32,339 bases of DNA, taken from positions 1-32,339 of the forward strand of contig NZ_JNLQ01000005.1 in the NCBI RefSeq assembly GCF_000703165.1, read 5' to 3'. Every line of letters begins with the position of its first letter. Positions within the stretch are counted from its first letter, which is position 1. This document shows, one piece after another, positions 17,699 to 24,764 of this stretch. The translations under genes and the position numbers were made by a program. The notes under the pieces are model-generated. The model was not told where the DNA came from. It searched no databases and worked only from the letters and a program-made list of their open reading frames with translations. This stretch comes from Butyrivibrio sp. AE3004 (GTDB lineage: Bacteria; Bacillota; Clostridia; Lachnospirales; Lachnospiraceae).

Positions 17699-17714
17699 TT
17701 TTGCGTAGTATAAT
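17686..17714 (+). promoter_or_regulatory. Promoter of the plus-strand operon
   Basis: TTTACA (17686-17691), a 17-base spacer and TATAAT (17709-17714), close to the sigma-A consensus. Transcription would begin near 17721, at the base of the following stem-loop. Confidence 0.7.
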
Positions 17715-17719
17715 GCGCA

Positions 17720-17785
17720 TATAGCAGCCCGGCAGGTAGCGAAGCAGCTCACACATGCCAAGCAACCTGTTGGGCATGCGCTATA
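17720..17785 (+). other. Leader stem-loop 1 before gene 17814
   Basis: TATAGC (17720-17725) pairs with GCTATA (17780-17785), and GCCCGGCAGGT (17727-17737) with ACCTGTTGGGC (17765-17775), 11 pairs with two G-U. The loop contains CTCACACAT, also found upstream of rep at 14592-14600. It is followed by AAGGAG and the start codon of gene 17814. Confidence 0.65.
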
Positions 17786-17813
17786 GGTTCCGGATAAGGA
17801 GATAACTGCGTAA

Positions 17814-18200
17814 ATGATTAAAGATGTTGGAAAACCAAGCCTGACAGCAATGGAAGAAAATCATCCTGAAGAGTACATCCGCGAAAAAATCGGACTTATT
17901 GTCTTTTGTAATTATGGAAGGGTTCCTTTTGAGCGGAGTGTGATGCTTTCTGATGTCCTGAGCCTGGAATATAAGGCAGATTATTCTGATAAAGCATTTT
18001 CAGCTGCTATCAATATGATCCGGACAGAGATGGGCAATATTGAGGCAATAGGTATAAAGGATAATCTTTATTTCTGCAATGAGAATTTTTGGACTACGCG
18101 AGGCTATACGAAAGAACGGTATCTGATGAATGGTAGTTTTTGTCATATTTGCATCTTTGATGATGCTGACAGAGAAGCTTTTTTTGAGGCATATGACTGA
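17814..18200 (+). CDS. Uncharacterised 128-residue protein, first gene of the operon
   Basis: No family was recognised. Residues 18-90 (EEYIREKIGLIVFCNYGRVP to FCNENFW) have a helix-strand alternation compatible with a winged-helix fold, with several cysteines and no catalytic pattern. It starts at ATG after AAGGAG with 12-base spacing and is the first coding region after the promoter and leader stem-loop, so it may be an early regulator of the module. Confidence 0.55.
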   Translation: MIKDVGKPSLTAMEENHPEEYIREKIGLIVFCNYGRVPFERSVMLSDVLSLEYKADYSDKAFSAAINMIRTEMGNIEAIGIKDNLYFCNENFWTTRGYTKERYLMNGSFCHICIFDDADREAFFEAYD

Positions 18201-18219
18201 AATATATAGGAGAAATCCA

Positions 18220-18321
18220 ATGCGTATCAGAGTGCGCACGCCTGCGCATTACGTCACGCATTGGATAAGCCATGCAAGCCGCATAAAATCACGTCCCGTA
18301 CATGAGGTCAGCTTTATATAA
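18220..18321 (+). CDS. Possible 33-residue leader peptide inside stem-loop 2
   Basis: ATG 18220 is preceded by AGGAG at good spacing and opens a frame beginning MRIRVRTPAHYVTHW, ending at TAA 18319-18321. Its codons cover the whole left arm of the long stem 18225-18429 and the left arm of the inner hairpin. Translation would therefore disturb the structure. It is basic and unlike known families. It could be a chance frame over a repeat. Confidence 0.35.
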   Translation: MRIRVRTPAHYVTHWISHASRIKSRPVHEVSFI

Positions 18322-18429
18322 AAACCTGACCTCATGCACGCAACGAGATTGTGGTAGCAACTTACAGGGAGTGAACAGTATAAATTTGTATTTTTGCGTG
18401 ACGATGTGCGAGGCGTGCGCACTCTGATA
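18225..18429 (+). other. Leader stem-loop 2 before the replication-relaxation gene
   Basis: A 35-base left arm (18225-18259, TATCAGAGTGCGCACGCC...) pairs with a 34-base right arm (18396-18429) with only a few mismatches. Inside is a second hairpin, CATGAGGTCAG (18301-18311) with CTGACCTCATG (18326-18336). The structure ends directly at AAGGAG of gene 18440. Its GC content is higher than its neighbours. Confidence 0.75.
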
Positions 18430-18439
18430 AGGAGAAATT

Positions 18440-19183
18440 ATGTTAAGTGAAAAGGAAATAATGATCATTAAACTAGGAGCCAAGATGGAAATCGGATATG
18501 GCAGGGATTATTCAATTCTGCTTGGATCGAGGGAATTGTCAGCTGACAGGAAGAGACTGGCTAAGCTGTGTGGGAATGGATATTTATATGAGGACTGGCA
18601 TGATGGGAAGAAAGTATATTTTCTGACAAATAAAGGACTAAGTGAAGTAGATAGTCATATGAAGCGGCCATATAACCCGAAGGGGTATTCATCGACTGAT
18701 CATGCGATATACATAGCTGAACTTGCAGCATATGTGCATCTGACTACGGGAATATCGTATGAATCGTTTATATTCGACCGGGAAATGGAAAGTATTGAAG
18801 GTCTTAAACCAACTAGAAAATTTGCAGGGATGGGTAATGCTGAAAAAGACAGCATGGTACATGCACCGGATTTTATTGTTGGCAATCACTGTTATGAAGT
18901 AGAGCTCAATAACAAGGAAATAGGCAGATTACGCCAGAATTTTGAGATAAATTCAAAACACTTTGAAAAGCAGGTATGGCTGGTACAGGAAAGGATGGTA
19001 AGACTTCAGGGGAAAATCAGGGCTCTAGCAAAGGAGTATAAATGTCCAACGAGAATAATAACCGTCGAGCAGCTTGATAGATTCATGCAAAGTGCAGATT
19101 TAAAGACAAATACATTAGGTCGGCATGTAGATATGCAGCTTAAAAAGGCTACAGAAAAGAATATACTGGAGGAATTATTTTGA
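18440..19183 (+). CDS. Replication-relaxation family protein (Replic_Relax-like)
   Basis: The 247-residue protein has an N-terminal winged-helix region (about 1-70, ending in NKGLSEVDSH) and a C-terminal part with HAPDFIV...CYEVELNNKEI, where D and E-x-E resemble the PD-(D/E)XK-like core of replication-relaxation proteins found beside conjugation genes in Firmicutes and Actinobacteria. The exact activity of the family is unclear; nicking or DNA binding at a transfer origin is proposed. AAGGAG is five bases before ATG, and its stop overlaps the TTG start of the membrane-protein gene, so expression is coupled. Confidence 0.65.
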   Translation: MLSEKEIMIIKLGAKMEIGYGRDYSILLGSRELSADRKRLAKLCGNGYLYEDWHDGKKVYFLTNKGLSEVDSHMKRPYNPKGYSSTDHAIYIAELAAYVHLTTGISYESFIFDREMESIEGLKPTRKFAGMGNAEKDSMVHAPDFIVGNHCYEVELNNKEIGRLRQNFEINSKHFEKQVWLVQERMVRLQGKIRALAKEYKCPTRIITVEQLDRFMQSADLKTNTLGRHVDMQLKKATEKNILEELF

Positions 19184-19755
19184 ATGAATTTTTGAGAATA
19201 TTACAGGTTATAGGAGAAGGAATAGTACTGCTTGTTGAAGTAATATACGAGCTTCTGATCATGGGAGATGAATATATAACATCCTTCATTTCCGGATTAT
19301 ATAGGTATATAGAGAACTATTTTACAGACAAAACTTGGAGAAGTGATAGGGTTTCATTTCACCAGGGCGCAAGGCATCTGTACATTGTGATACGGCTTTT
19401 CCTGTTCTTAAGTTATATACCGATAACACTACCGCTGTTCGTGATAAGAGAAATTCCTAATATGGATCAAATGAAAGAAGCAGCTTATAAGATTACACGT
19501 GTGGCGTTCTATGGGGCTTTATTATGGGGAATGCTGGCTCCAAGTTTATTTTGGGGCATACATACCAATTTAATTGATACAGTACTTTTCGACTTTTTCG
19601 TCGGATTCAACCCTTGGAGAGCATGCCTGGCATTTTTGTATTACAAGGCTGACTTTGAATTACAGCCATGGCTTGAGATTAAACTCGATGACATTGTGCA
19701 GGACGAAGAGGATGACAATGAAATAGAGGTTTATGAGGAAAAAGGTGAAAGATAA
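19180..19755 (+). CDS. Membrane protein, probable anchor half of a split coupling protein
   Basis: The start is TTG, seven bases after GGAGG, overlapping the upstream stop by four bases. The 191 residues contain a hydrophobic N-terminus, two clear membrane segments (LYIVIRLFLFLSYIPITLPL, and FYGALLWGMLAPSLFWGI) and possibly another near LFDFFVGFNPWRACLAFL, then an acidic cytosolic tail (DEEDDNEIEVYEE). Its stop overlaps the start of the ATPase gene by one base. VirD4-type coupling proteins normally carry their membrane segments at the N-terminus of the ATPase; here that part appears to be a separate gene. Confidence 0.65.
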   Translation: MNEFLRILQVIGEGIVLLVEVIYELLIMGDEYITSFISGLYRYIENYFTDKTWRSDRVSFHQGARHLYIVIRLFLFLSYIPITLPLFVIREIPNMDQMKEAAYKITRVAFYGALLWGMLAPSLFWGIHTNLIDTVLFDFFVGFNPWRACLAFLYYKADFELQPWLEIKLDDIVQDEEDDNEIEVYEEKGER

Positions 19756-20945
19756 TGGGCGGATTTAATTATGACTGCAGGCAGAATATGCTTGTTGTGG
19801 GTACAACTCGCAGCGGCAAGACTACTGCAATGCTCCATATAATAGAGCGCAGGATAAGGGACGGGGAACCGGTTTTCATAATATCCGGCAAGAACGGTGC
19901 TAACGATCATTACAGCATGTATAACCAGGTACGCGCCTTATGTAGTAAATATGGGAGAGAGTTCTTTGCATTTAGCACCCACCATGCAGTTGAGAACCGT
20001 TTTCCATATAATCCATTCAAGTATTCAGAGCCTAATGGTATCAGTAATACAATGACCGTCATGGCACAGTATTCGGACACACATTACGAGGCAAATTTTG
20101 AGTTCTGGATAATCTGTATCTGTGAAGTTCTTATCAGGGCAGGAAAAGATCTTTCTCTGCCAAATATCATGAAAATATTTCTATGGGAAAAATTCAGCTC
20201 TGCAGTTGATGGACTGAATAGAGCAGAACTGATATCAGATGATGAGGCCGAGGAATATAGATCATATAAGGAAATTGCAGTGACAGCATCCCAGTCACGT
20301 GCAAGATTCTTAAGATACATGAAAGGCTCAGGTGAAAGGATATTTCTCGGTAAGGACGGGATATCAGTTCAGGATGTGAAGGATAGGGGAGGAGTGTTCA
20401 TGATGGATCTTGATGGGCTTATGTATAAAGATTTTTCCTTTGCTCTCGGAACAATGGTCGTTTCGGATCTTCGCACGATGATAAGTAATGAGACTGACAC
20501 GGAATTAAAAAAGCTCATTGTTTTTGATGAGCTTTCTGTATTCTTTTCTCCGCTATTGCCGGACATTTACAGTCAGGCAGCTGGTTTTGGATATCAGACA
20601 ATAGCAGGAAGTCAGAGTTTTTCTGATATGGATCACATAAGTCCAGATCTAGCGGAAAGGGTAATAGAGAACTCACATATGTTTGGATTCCTGTTGCAGA
20701 ATAGTGCAAAGGATGCAGAGAGGGCAGCGGAAATACTGGGAACAAAGAAGGTAACGGAAATAACAAGAAGGAGAGATGGTGCGCAGTTTGATTCTGTTGG
20801 GTCAAGCAAGATAGTAGAGAAATATAAAGTTCATCCGAATATGCTTAAAGAGTTAGAACCGCTCCACATGTACTATTATGACAAAACTAAGAAAATAAAG
20901 GAGCCTGAGCTAATTATTTGGAGCTTTCTAAATCTGAATCTGTAA
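19755..20945 (+). CDS. VirD4/TraG-type coupling ATPase lacking membrane segments
   Basis: The 396-residue protein opens almost directly with Walker A GTTRSGKTT (16-24). It carries a Walker B LIVFDEL at about 255-261 and a sensor-like TIAGSQSFSDM. This order matches the RecA-like motor of type IV coupling proteins, which pump or deliver DNA-protein substrates in conjugation. There is no N-terminal transmembrane region; the preceding gene, overlapping by one base, seems to supply it. All nucleotide-binding residues are intact. No relaxase or mating-channel ATPase is on the plasmid, so it may serve mobilisation with a helper element. Confidence 0.8.
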   Translation: MGGFNYDCRQNMLVVGTTRSGKTTAMLHIIERRIRDGEPVFIISGKNGANDHYSMYNQVRALCSKYGREFFAFSTHHAVENRFPYNPFKYSEPNGISNTMTVMAQYSDTHYEANFEFWIICICEVLIRAGKDLSLPNIMKIFLWEKFSSAVDGLNRAELISDDEAEEYRSYKEIAVTASQSRARFLRYMKGSGERIFLGKDGISVQDVKDRGGVFMMDLDGLMYKDFSFALGTMVVSDLRTMISNETDTELKKLIVFDELSVFFSPLLPDIYSQAAGFGYQTIAGSQSFSDMDHISPDLAERVIENSHMFGFLLQNSAKDAERAAEILGTKKVTEITRRRDGAQFDSVGSSKIVEKYKVHPNMLKELEPLHMYYYDKTKKIKEPELIIWSFLNLNL

Positions 20946-20976
20946 CGATTTTGGCTGAAAGGATACGGTCTGATTT

Positions 20977-21810
20977 ATGGTAAATGATTCTTTGTTGAAT
21001 GGACTAAGACAATATGAATATATTATGAATGCCTTGAGATATATTGCCTGCGGGGCTTTTTTTACAGATAATAGAAAAATTTTCTTTAAGGACAAAAGCC
21101 TTGTAATTAAGACAGAGACTCTTATGGAAAGCCTTGATATGTGCTGCACTCTTTCTGATATAAATATGCTGTATACGCCGGAGTTGTATGATCTGACAAA
21201 ATTTCTGAAAGCAGGAAATTATAGAAAGTTTATTAAGGATGGTAGTCTCAGATGCCAGAAAAAGACCCTGAAAGCACTTGATGCATATAAGAGGTCATGC
21301 ACATTTATGGGATATGATGACACTCGTCTTTATATCAAGTTTTATCATGAAAATGGATACGGGATAGATAACCGGATCAATTATGATGAGCAGCTGAAAA
21401 AAGGAAACATAATTACAGCGCCATCTGAAAGTACAGGTATGTCTGCAGGCTACATTGACCATGCTTTTGATTATGCAAAGGATTTAAAATTTGGTTCCAA
21501 GATCTTGCTCATAAAACTTTTGGAGGATGAATCCTATATAAGACATACATATGAGATATTGGGCTACAGATATGAAGTGATTAAAACAGGGTCACTATTT
21601 GACACCGATTTTCTTAAGTCAGAGGTTTTGCCGGAAATTAGTCAGGATGCAAAGAACAGCTTTTTTAAGGGAATATCACCGGATAATTACAGTCTTGATA
21701 ATTTTGCTTCTGCATATGGTGACATAAAACATTTCATCGGCATGAGTGAAAAGTATGGCAGGTTGTCAGAATTGCTGGAACATGAAAGAGCACGCTATAC
21801 AGTATTCTGA
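20977..21810 (+). CDS. Uncharacterised 277-residue protein downstream of the coupling ATPase
   Basis: No family was recognised. The C-terminal half (IDHAFDYAKDLKFGSKILLI, then YIRHTYEILGYRYEVIKTG) has an alternating pattern suggestive of an ADP-ribosyl- or acyltransferase-like alpha/beta fold, but no catalytic residues can be assigned. The first 90 residues are rich in cysteine and leucine. It starts at ATG with a distant GAAAGGA and follows the ATPase by 31 bases, so it is in the same transcript. Confidence 0.5.
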   Translation: MVNDSLLNGLRQYEYIMNALRYIACGAFFTDNRKIFFKDKSLVIKTETLMESLDMCCTLSDINMLYTPELYDLTKFLKAGNYRKFIKDGSLRCQKKTLKALDAYKRSCTFMGYDDTRLYIKFYHENGYGIDNRINYDEQLKKGNIITAPSESTGMSAGYIDHAFDYAKDLKFGSKILLIKLLEDESYIRHTYEILGYRYEVIKTGSLFDTDFLKSEVLPEISQDAKNSFFKGISPDNYSLDNFASAYGDIKHFIGMSEKYGRLSELLEHERARYTVF

Positions 21811-22550
21811 TACCATTCCCAGCAGCTTAGCAGGTCTGCCCGAGCTCCCAGACCACACGCCACTGGATGCCACCAAGGCATCCTTAAAACGTGGCGGGAA
21901 AGGAAAGAATGGATCACCCCCATCCCCCTCTAGGGGGATGCTCCAACTAGACTCGCCCCAGACATGCTCGCGGCAAAGGAACCGAAACCGCTCGCAGGAA
22001 GTCTGGTCTCGTCAAGTTTGCGCAGTTCCTTTGTTCTGCGCCGAAGCATCTGCTCCATAAGCTTTTTTGAAAATCATGGGATTAACCCTCTGTCTTTGTG
22101 AAGATAGGATGATGTTATCTTGCCTTAGTGCCGCATTCTTCATATATTTGCAGTCGGGACGGGACTCTTGAGAATCTTATGAAATGCATTGCCCTTTCCG
22201 GGTCAGAACTGAAAAGCACCTCGGCAAAAACTCTTGGCTCCAGTCGGAGAATATCGGTCGATGCCGAAGATGATTGCCTCTTTGCGATAAATTCCCTGAT
22301 TGTTCACAATAAAGAGAATCTGCCCTTTCTTACTCGTTGTGTTGTTACCGCACCTCTTGCGTTATGGCACTGTACTTCGCTCGTCTGTCATGTATGCAAG
22401 GACTGCAGAATTTTTTCCGGGCGCTTCACTGAAAAAATTCTTTGCAAGTGCCGTGGGCATACTGGCATACACGCCTCTCTTCGTACTGTAGGTGCCACGC
22501 AACGAGGTTGCGGAACAACAATCAACTCGTATAAAGAAAGGGGATTCACT
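21811..22550 (+). ncRNA. Candidate large structured non-coding RNA or leader
   Basis: About 740 bases without a convincing gene, GC-richer than the rest and dense in stems: GGTCTG/CAGACC (21833-21854); CGCCAC/GTGGCG around GGATGCC/GGCATCC (21858-21896); CATCCCCC/GGGGGATG (21921-21940); CCAGAC/GTCTGG (21958-22006); CAAAGGAAC (21974-21982) with GTTCCTTTG (22025-22033), competing with GCGCAG/CTGCGC; a GAATTTTTTC/GAAAAAATTC stem (22408-22440); and GCAAC/GTTGC (22499-22511). Size and style recall the ornate large RNAs (ROOL, GOLLD) of Firmicute plasmids and phages, but I cannot verify a match. It could instead be the 5' leader of gene 22551. Confidence 0.5.
22040..22056 (+). repeat. 17-base sequence complementary to the terminator at 22870-22886
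   Basis: GCCGAAGCATCTGCTCC is the exact reverse complement of 22870-22886, which forms most of the terminator after gene 22551. As RNA the two could pair and dissolve the terminator, or close an 830-base domain. Confidence 0.7.
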
Positions 22551-22841
22551 ATGTATTGTGATATCAATCAGGTAACTTATGACGCAAAGAAGAATTTAGC
22601 AACCATCGAGGGCATCGACCTTGATAATATTCTCCTCAATTCCTGGAGCCAGGAGTTTTCAGAGAATGCCGAGGTGGCTTTTCAGTTCGATCTGACCCAG
22701 AAGGGACAGCGCATTTATCTTTATAAGATTCTCAAGAGCGCCGTCCATGAGGACTGCAAATCAATGGAAGAAATGCTGATGGCACTTAAAGGCAAGATCA
22801 CAAACATCAGCGCCAACTTCATAGCAAAGACTGAGGGTTAA
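22551..22841 (+). CDS. Uncharacterised 96-residue protein
   Basis: ATG 22551 is chosen because AAGGGG lies nine bases upstream; the frame stays open far upstream through the hairpin-rich region, but that extension has no protein-like character. The protein (MYCDINQVTYDAKKNLATIE...) has beta-strands followed by a helix and KITNISANFI at the end, cytosolic, no known motif. It stands between the long non-coding stretch and a strong terminator, so it forms its own transcriptional endpoint. Confidence 0.6.
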   Translation: MYCDINQVTYDAKKNLATIEGIDLDNILLNSWSQEFSENAEVAFQFDLTQKGQRIYLYKILKSAVHEDCKSMEEMLMALKGKITNISANFIAKTEG

Positions 22842-22864
22842 TCCCTCAGTTTTTCTGTCAAAAC

Positions 22865-22893
22865 CAGCCGGAGCAGATGCTTCGGCTTTTTTT
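22865..22893 (+). terminator. Strong rho-independent terminator
   Basis: A 9-bp stem AGCCGGAGC/GCTTCGGCT with loop AGAT, followed by TTTTTTT, 24 bases after the stop of gene 22551. Confidence 0.85.
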
Positions 22894-22976
22894 ACGAGGG
22901 AACCCCCACGCCCCAAAGGAAGGAACTAAATTTCCTTCCTTTCTGCCCGTTCCCTCGAGCTCCTTCCCTAAAAAGA

Positions 22977-23053
22977 TAGATAAGTAATAGTAAACAACTA
23001 TTAAAAAACAATTTAAAAACATGTAAGTAACAAGTAATTAACATGTAAATATC
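22977..23053 (-). repeat. 11-bp phased repeat array C (7 units)
   Basis: On the minus strand the units read GATATTTACAT, GTTAATTACTT, GTTACTTACAT, GTTTTTAAATT, GTTTTTTAATA, GTTGTTTACTA, TTACTTATCTA, the same consensus and period as arrays A and B but inverted and 8.6 kb away. It has no neighbouring par gene. Candidate second centromere or replication-related site. Confidence 0.75.
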
Positions 23054-23123
23054 AGAGAAATAAGACAAATGTAATGAGGAATTTATCAGCTTTGGGCGTC
23101 TGATGATCATATATGACCTTTCA

Positions 23124-23255
23124 GACTGTCGTGATTTCTTATATGCACACTAAATGCTGATGGAGAACCTGAGAAGGATAAACGGCGCGGCGGAGCCGTC
23201 CTTCCCAGAACCTCCATCAGCATTTCTGCTGTGTGCAAAGAAATCGATGACAGTC
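23124..23255 (+). other. Leader stem-loop 4 before the DUF5688 gene
   Basis: Nested pairings: GACTGTC/GACAGTC (23124-23130, 23249-23255), ATTTCTT/AAGAAAT, GCACAC/GTGTGC and a perfect 14-bp AAATGCTGATGGAG (23152-23165) with its complement at 23212-23225. The loop is GC-rich with a further stem. AAAGGAG follows, but the only ATG it serves (23272) opens a frame of 13 codons, MRYIRIPNQKIRY, a possible leader peptide. The real downstream gene starts at 23363. Confidence 0.75.
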
Positions 23256-23362
23256 AGAAAGGAGTCTATATATGAGATACATAAGAATCCCAAATCAGAA
23301 AATCAGATATTAGAAATAGAAAAAATAAAAGAGATTTATGTTTTATATGAAAGGATAAAGTT

Positions 23363-24289
23363 ATGAATAAGGCGATTTCCGTTGCAGATTTTATAGATTT
23401 TAAAAACGTTGTAGTAAGAAATATTTTGGGATACCTGAGCTCGGAGTACGAGAATTCAGATGTTGAACTCAAAGAGGTTATCAAGAATAACGGAACCAGG
23501 ATTACAGGGCTTTTGATCAAGAAAGCAGGAGCAAATATAGCTCCGAATATCTATCTAGAAGAATTTTACAGTGATTTAGAGAACGGGAAATCATTGGAGG
23601 ATGTATTGAGAGAGATAGCAGAAGTCCGTGAGAAGCATGAAGTAAGCAGCATGGATGTTTCATTTTTGGCTGATTGGGAAAAATGCAGGGATAAGGTAAT
23701 ACCAAGACTTATAAATGCTGGTCTGAATAGTGAATTGTTGATGGAAAGACCTCATAGGATGATCGAGGATCTTGCAGTGATATATGTTGTGGATCTTTCC
23801 GACAATATGAGTGTTCCGGTTACGGAGAAAATTATTGATACATGGGGAGTGGATGAAGAAATGCTTTATGAAAGCAGCATGAGGAATTTACCGAATATTC
23901 TGCCCGGAAAATTGCAGACTCTCGGTGAGGTGATTAGAAAAATGATGCCGGTTGATGATTTTGAAGGAATGAATATGTTTCCTGCTAATGATGTTTTTTA
24001 TGTTCTTTCAAATGAGCGTAACTGTTACGGGGCAGCTTCTCTTCTTATCAAGTCTCAGATGGATTCGATCGCTGAGAAAATCGGTGACTATTATATCCTG
24101 CCTTCATCTGTTCATGAGCTTATTATTATTCCTGATGATGGCAGGATGCAGGCAAGGGAACTTGTAGCAATGGTTAAAGAAGTGAACATGACGAGTGTAT
24201 CAGAGCAGGATAAACTGAGCGATTCAGTATACAGATATGAATTTGATAAAGGACTTAAAAAAGTGGATATAAGTGCAAATGTAGCATAA
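23363..24289 (+). CDS. DUF5688-family protein
   Basis: The 308-residue protein has the features of DUF5688, a family almost confined to Lachnospiraceae and their mobile elements: an N-terminal helical part with a variable middle, then PHRMIEDLAVIYVVDLSDNM, LPNILPGKLQTLGEVIRKMM and the C-terminal IGDYYILPSSVHELIIIPDDG. Function is unknown. It has no signal peptide or membrane segment. GAAAGGA precedes the ATG. Such genes often occur in several copies in accessory DNA; here one copy lies downstream of a long stem-loop. Confidence 0.75.
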   Translation: MNKAISVADFIDFKNVVVRNILGYLSSEYENSDVELKEVIKNNGTRITGLLIKKAGANIAPNIYLEEFYSDLENGKSLEDVLREIAEVREKHEVSSMDVSFLADWEKCRDKVIPRLINAGLNSELLMERPHRMIEDLAVIYVVDLSDNMSVPVTEKIIDTWGVDEEMLYESSMRNLPNILPGKLQTLGEVIRKMMPVDDFEGMNMFPANDVFYVLSNERNCYGAASLLIKSQMDSIAEKIGDYYILPSSVHELIIIPDDGRMQARELVAMVKEVNMTSVSEQDKLSDSVYRYEFDKGLKKVDISANVA

Positions 24290-24332
24290 ACATTAAAGCT
24301 GTGCTATCGGCTAAACGGGCGAAAGGAGAGAA

Positions 24333-24632
24333 ATGCGAAATGAACAGATAATTGCGCAGGCAGCTGTCGAGAATAACATAATATCGCAGTTACAAGCTGT
24401 AGAGATGCTGGATAATAACGAGGGAAATAAGATTCCATTACATACTGCAGCTATGTGGAAGAGCATGGGCAGAGAAAAAGGGATTGAGTATCGGATAAGA
24501 GAGGATGCAACAGGAATACCCGTAAAATTGTGGAAGAAAAGGAAGAGCGATACTGCTACAGATAAATATGAGTTTTATTTATCTAAGGCAATATTGTATT
24601 CGGAGAAAGATATAGAGATTGTTAGTGATTAG
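24333..24632 (+). CDS. Small protein with resemblance to ArdC-like N-terminal domain
   Basis: The 99-residue product contains IPLHTAAMWKSMGREKG, then GIPVKLWKKRK and FYLSKAILYSEKDIE. This order resembles the HT-x-x-x-W-K...KKGE...f-x-x-x-vFs-x-x-q segment in small proteins of Firmicute plasmids and phages, related to the ssDNA-binding N-terminus of ArdC antirestriction proteins. The similarity is weak and the usual C-terminal peptidase is absent. AAAGGAG lies four bases before ATG. Its stop codon abuts the next stem-loop. Confidence 0.5.
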   Translation: MRNEQIIAQAAVENNIISQLQAVEMLDNNEGNKIPLHTAAMWKSMGREKGIEYRIREDATGIPVKLWKKRKSDTATDKYEFYLSKAILYSEKDIEIVSD

Positions 24633-24739
24633 CTGCTTGACATGAGTCCCTGCGGCATATGAACCGGGTGAATGGGGGTGACCGCAAGCAGGCACCGTCG
24701 GTGAACCTTATCATATGCCGTTTCCCATGTAAAGCAGCT
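24631..24739 (+). other. Leader stem-loop 5
   Basis: AGCTGCTT (24631-24638) pairs with AAGCAGCT (24732-24739), ACATG with CATGT, and CGGCATATGA (24653-24662) with TCATATGCCG (24711-24720); a GC-rich multi-stem interior remains. The structure begins at the stop codon of the previous gene and ends before TAGGAG of gene 24765. Confidence 0.75.
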
Positions 24740-24764
24740 AACAGGCAGATAGGAGAAAGTTGAG

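Noticed and set aside
22128..22550. Long upstream extension of the gene at 22551 (frame open from 22128)
   Set aside because: The extension runs through hairpin-rich DNA, has no ribosome site and low-complexity, cysteine-rich unlikely protein; ATG 22551 with AAGGGG is the better start.
23154..23366. 70-codon frame overlapping the stem-loop before the DUF5688 gene
   Set aside because: It reads through both arms of a perfect inverted repeat, has no ribosome site at its start, and its peptide is not protein-like.
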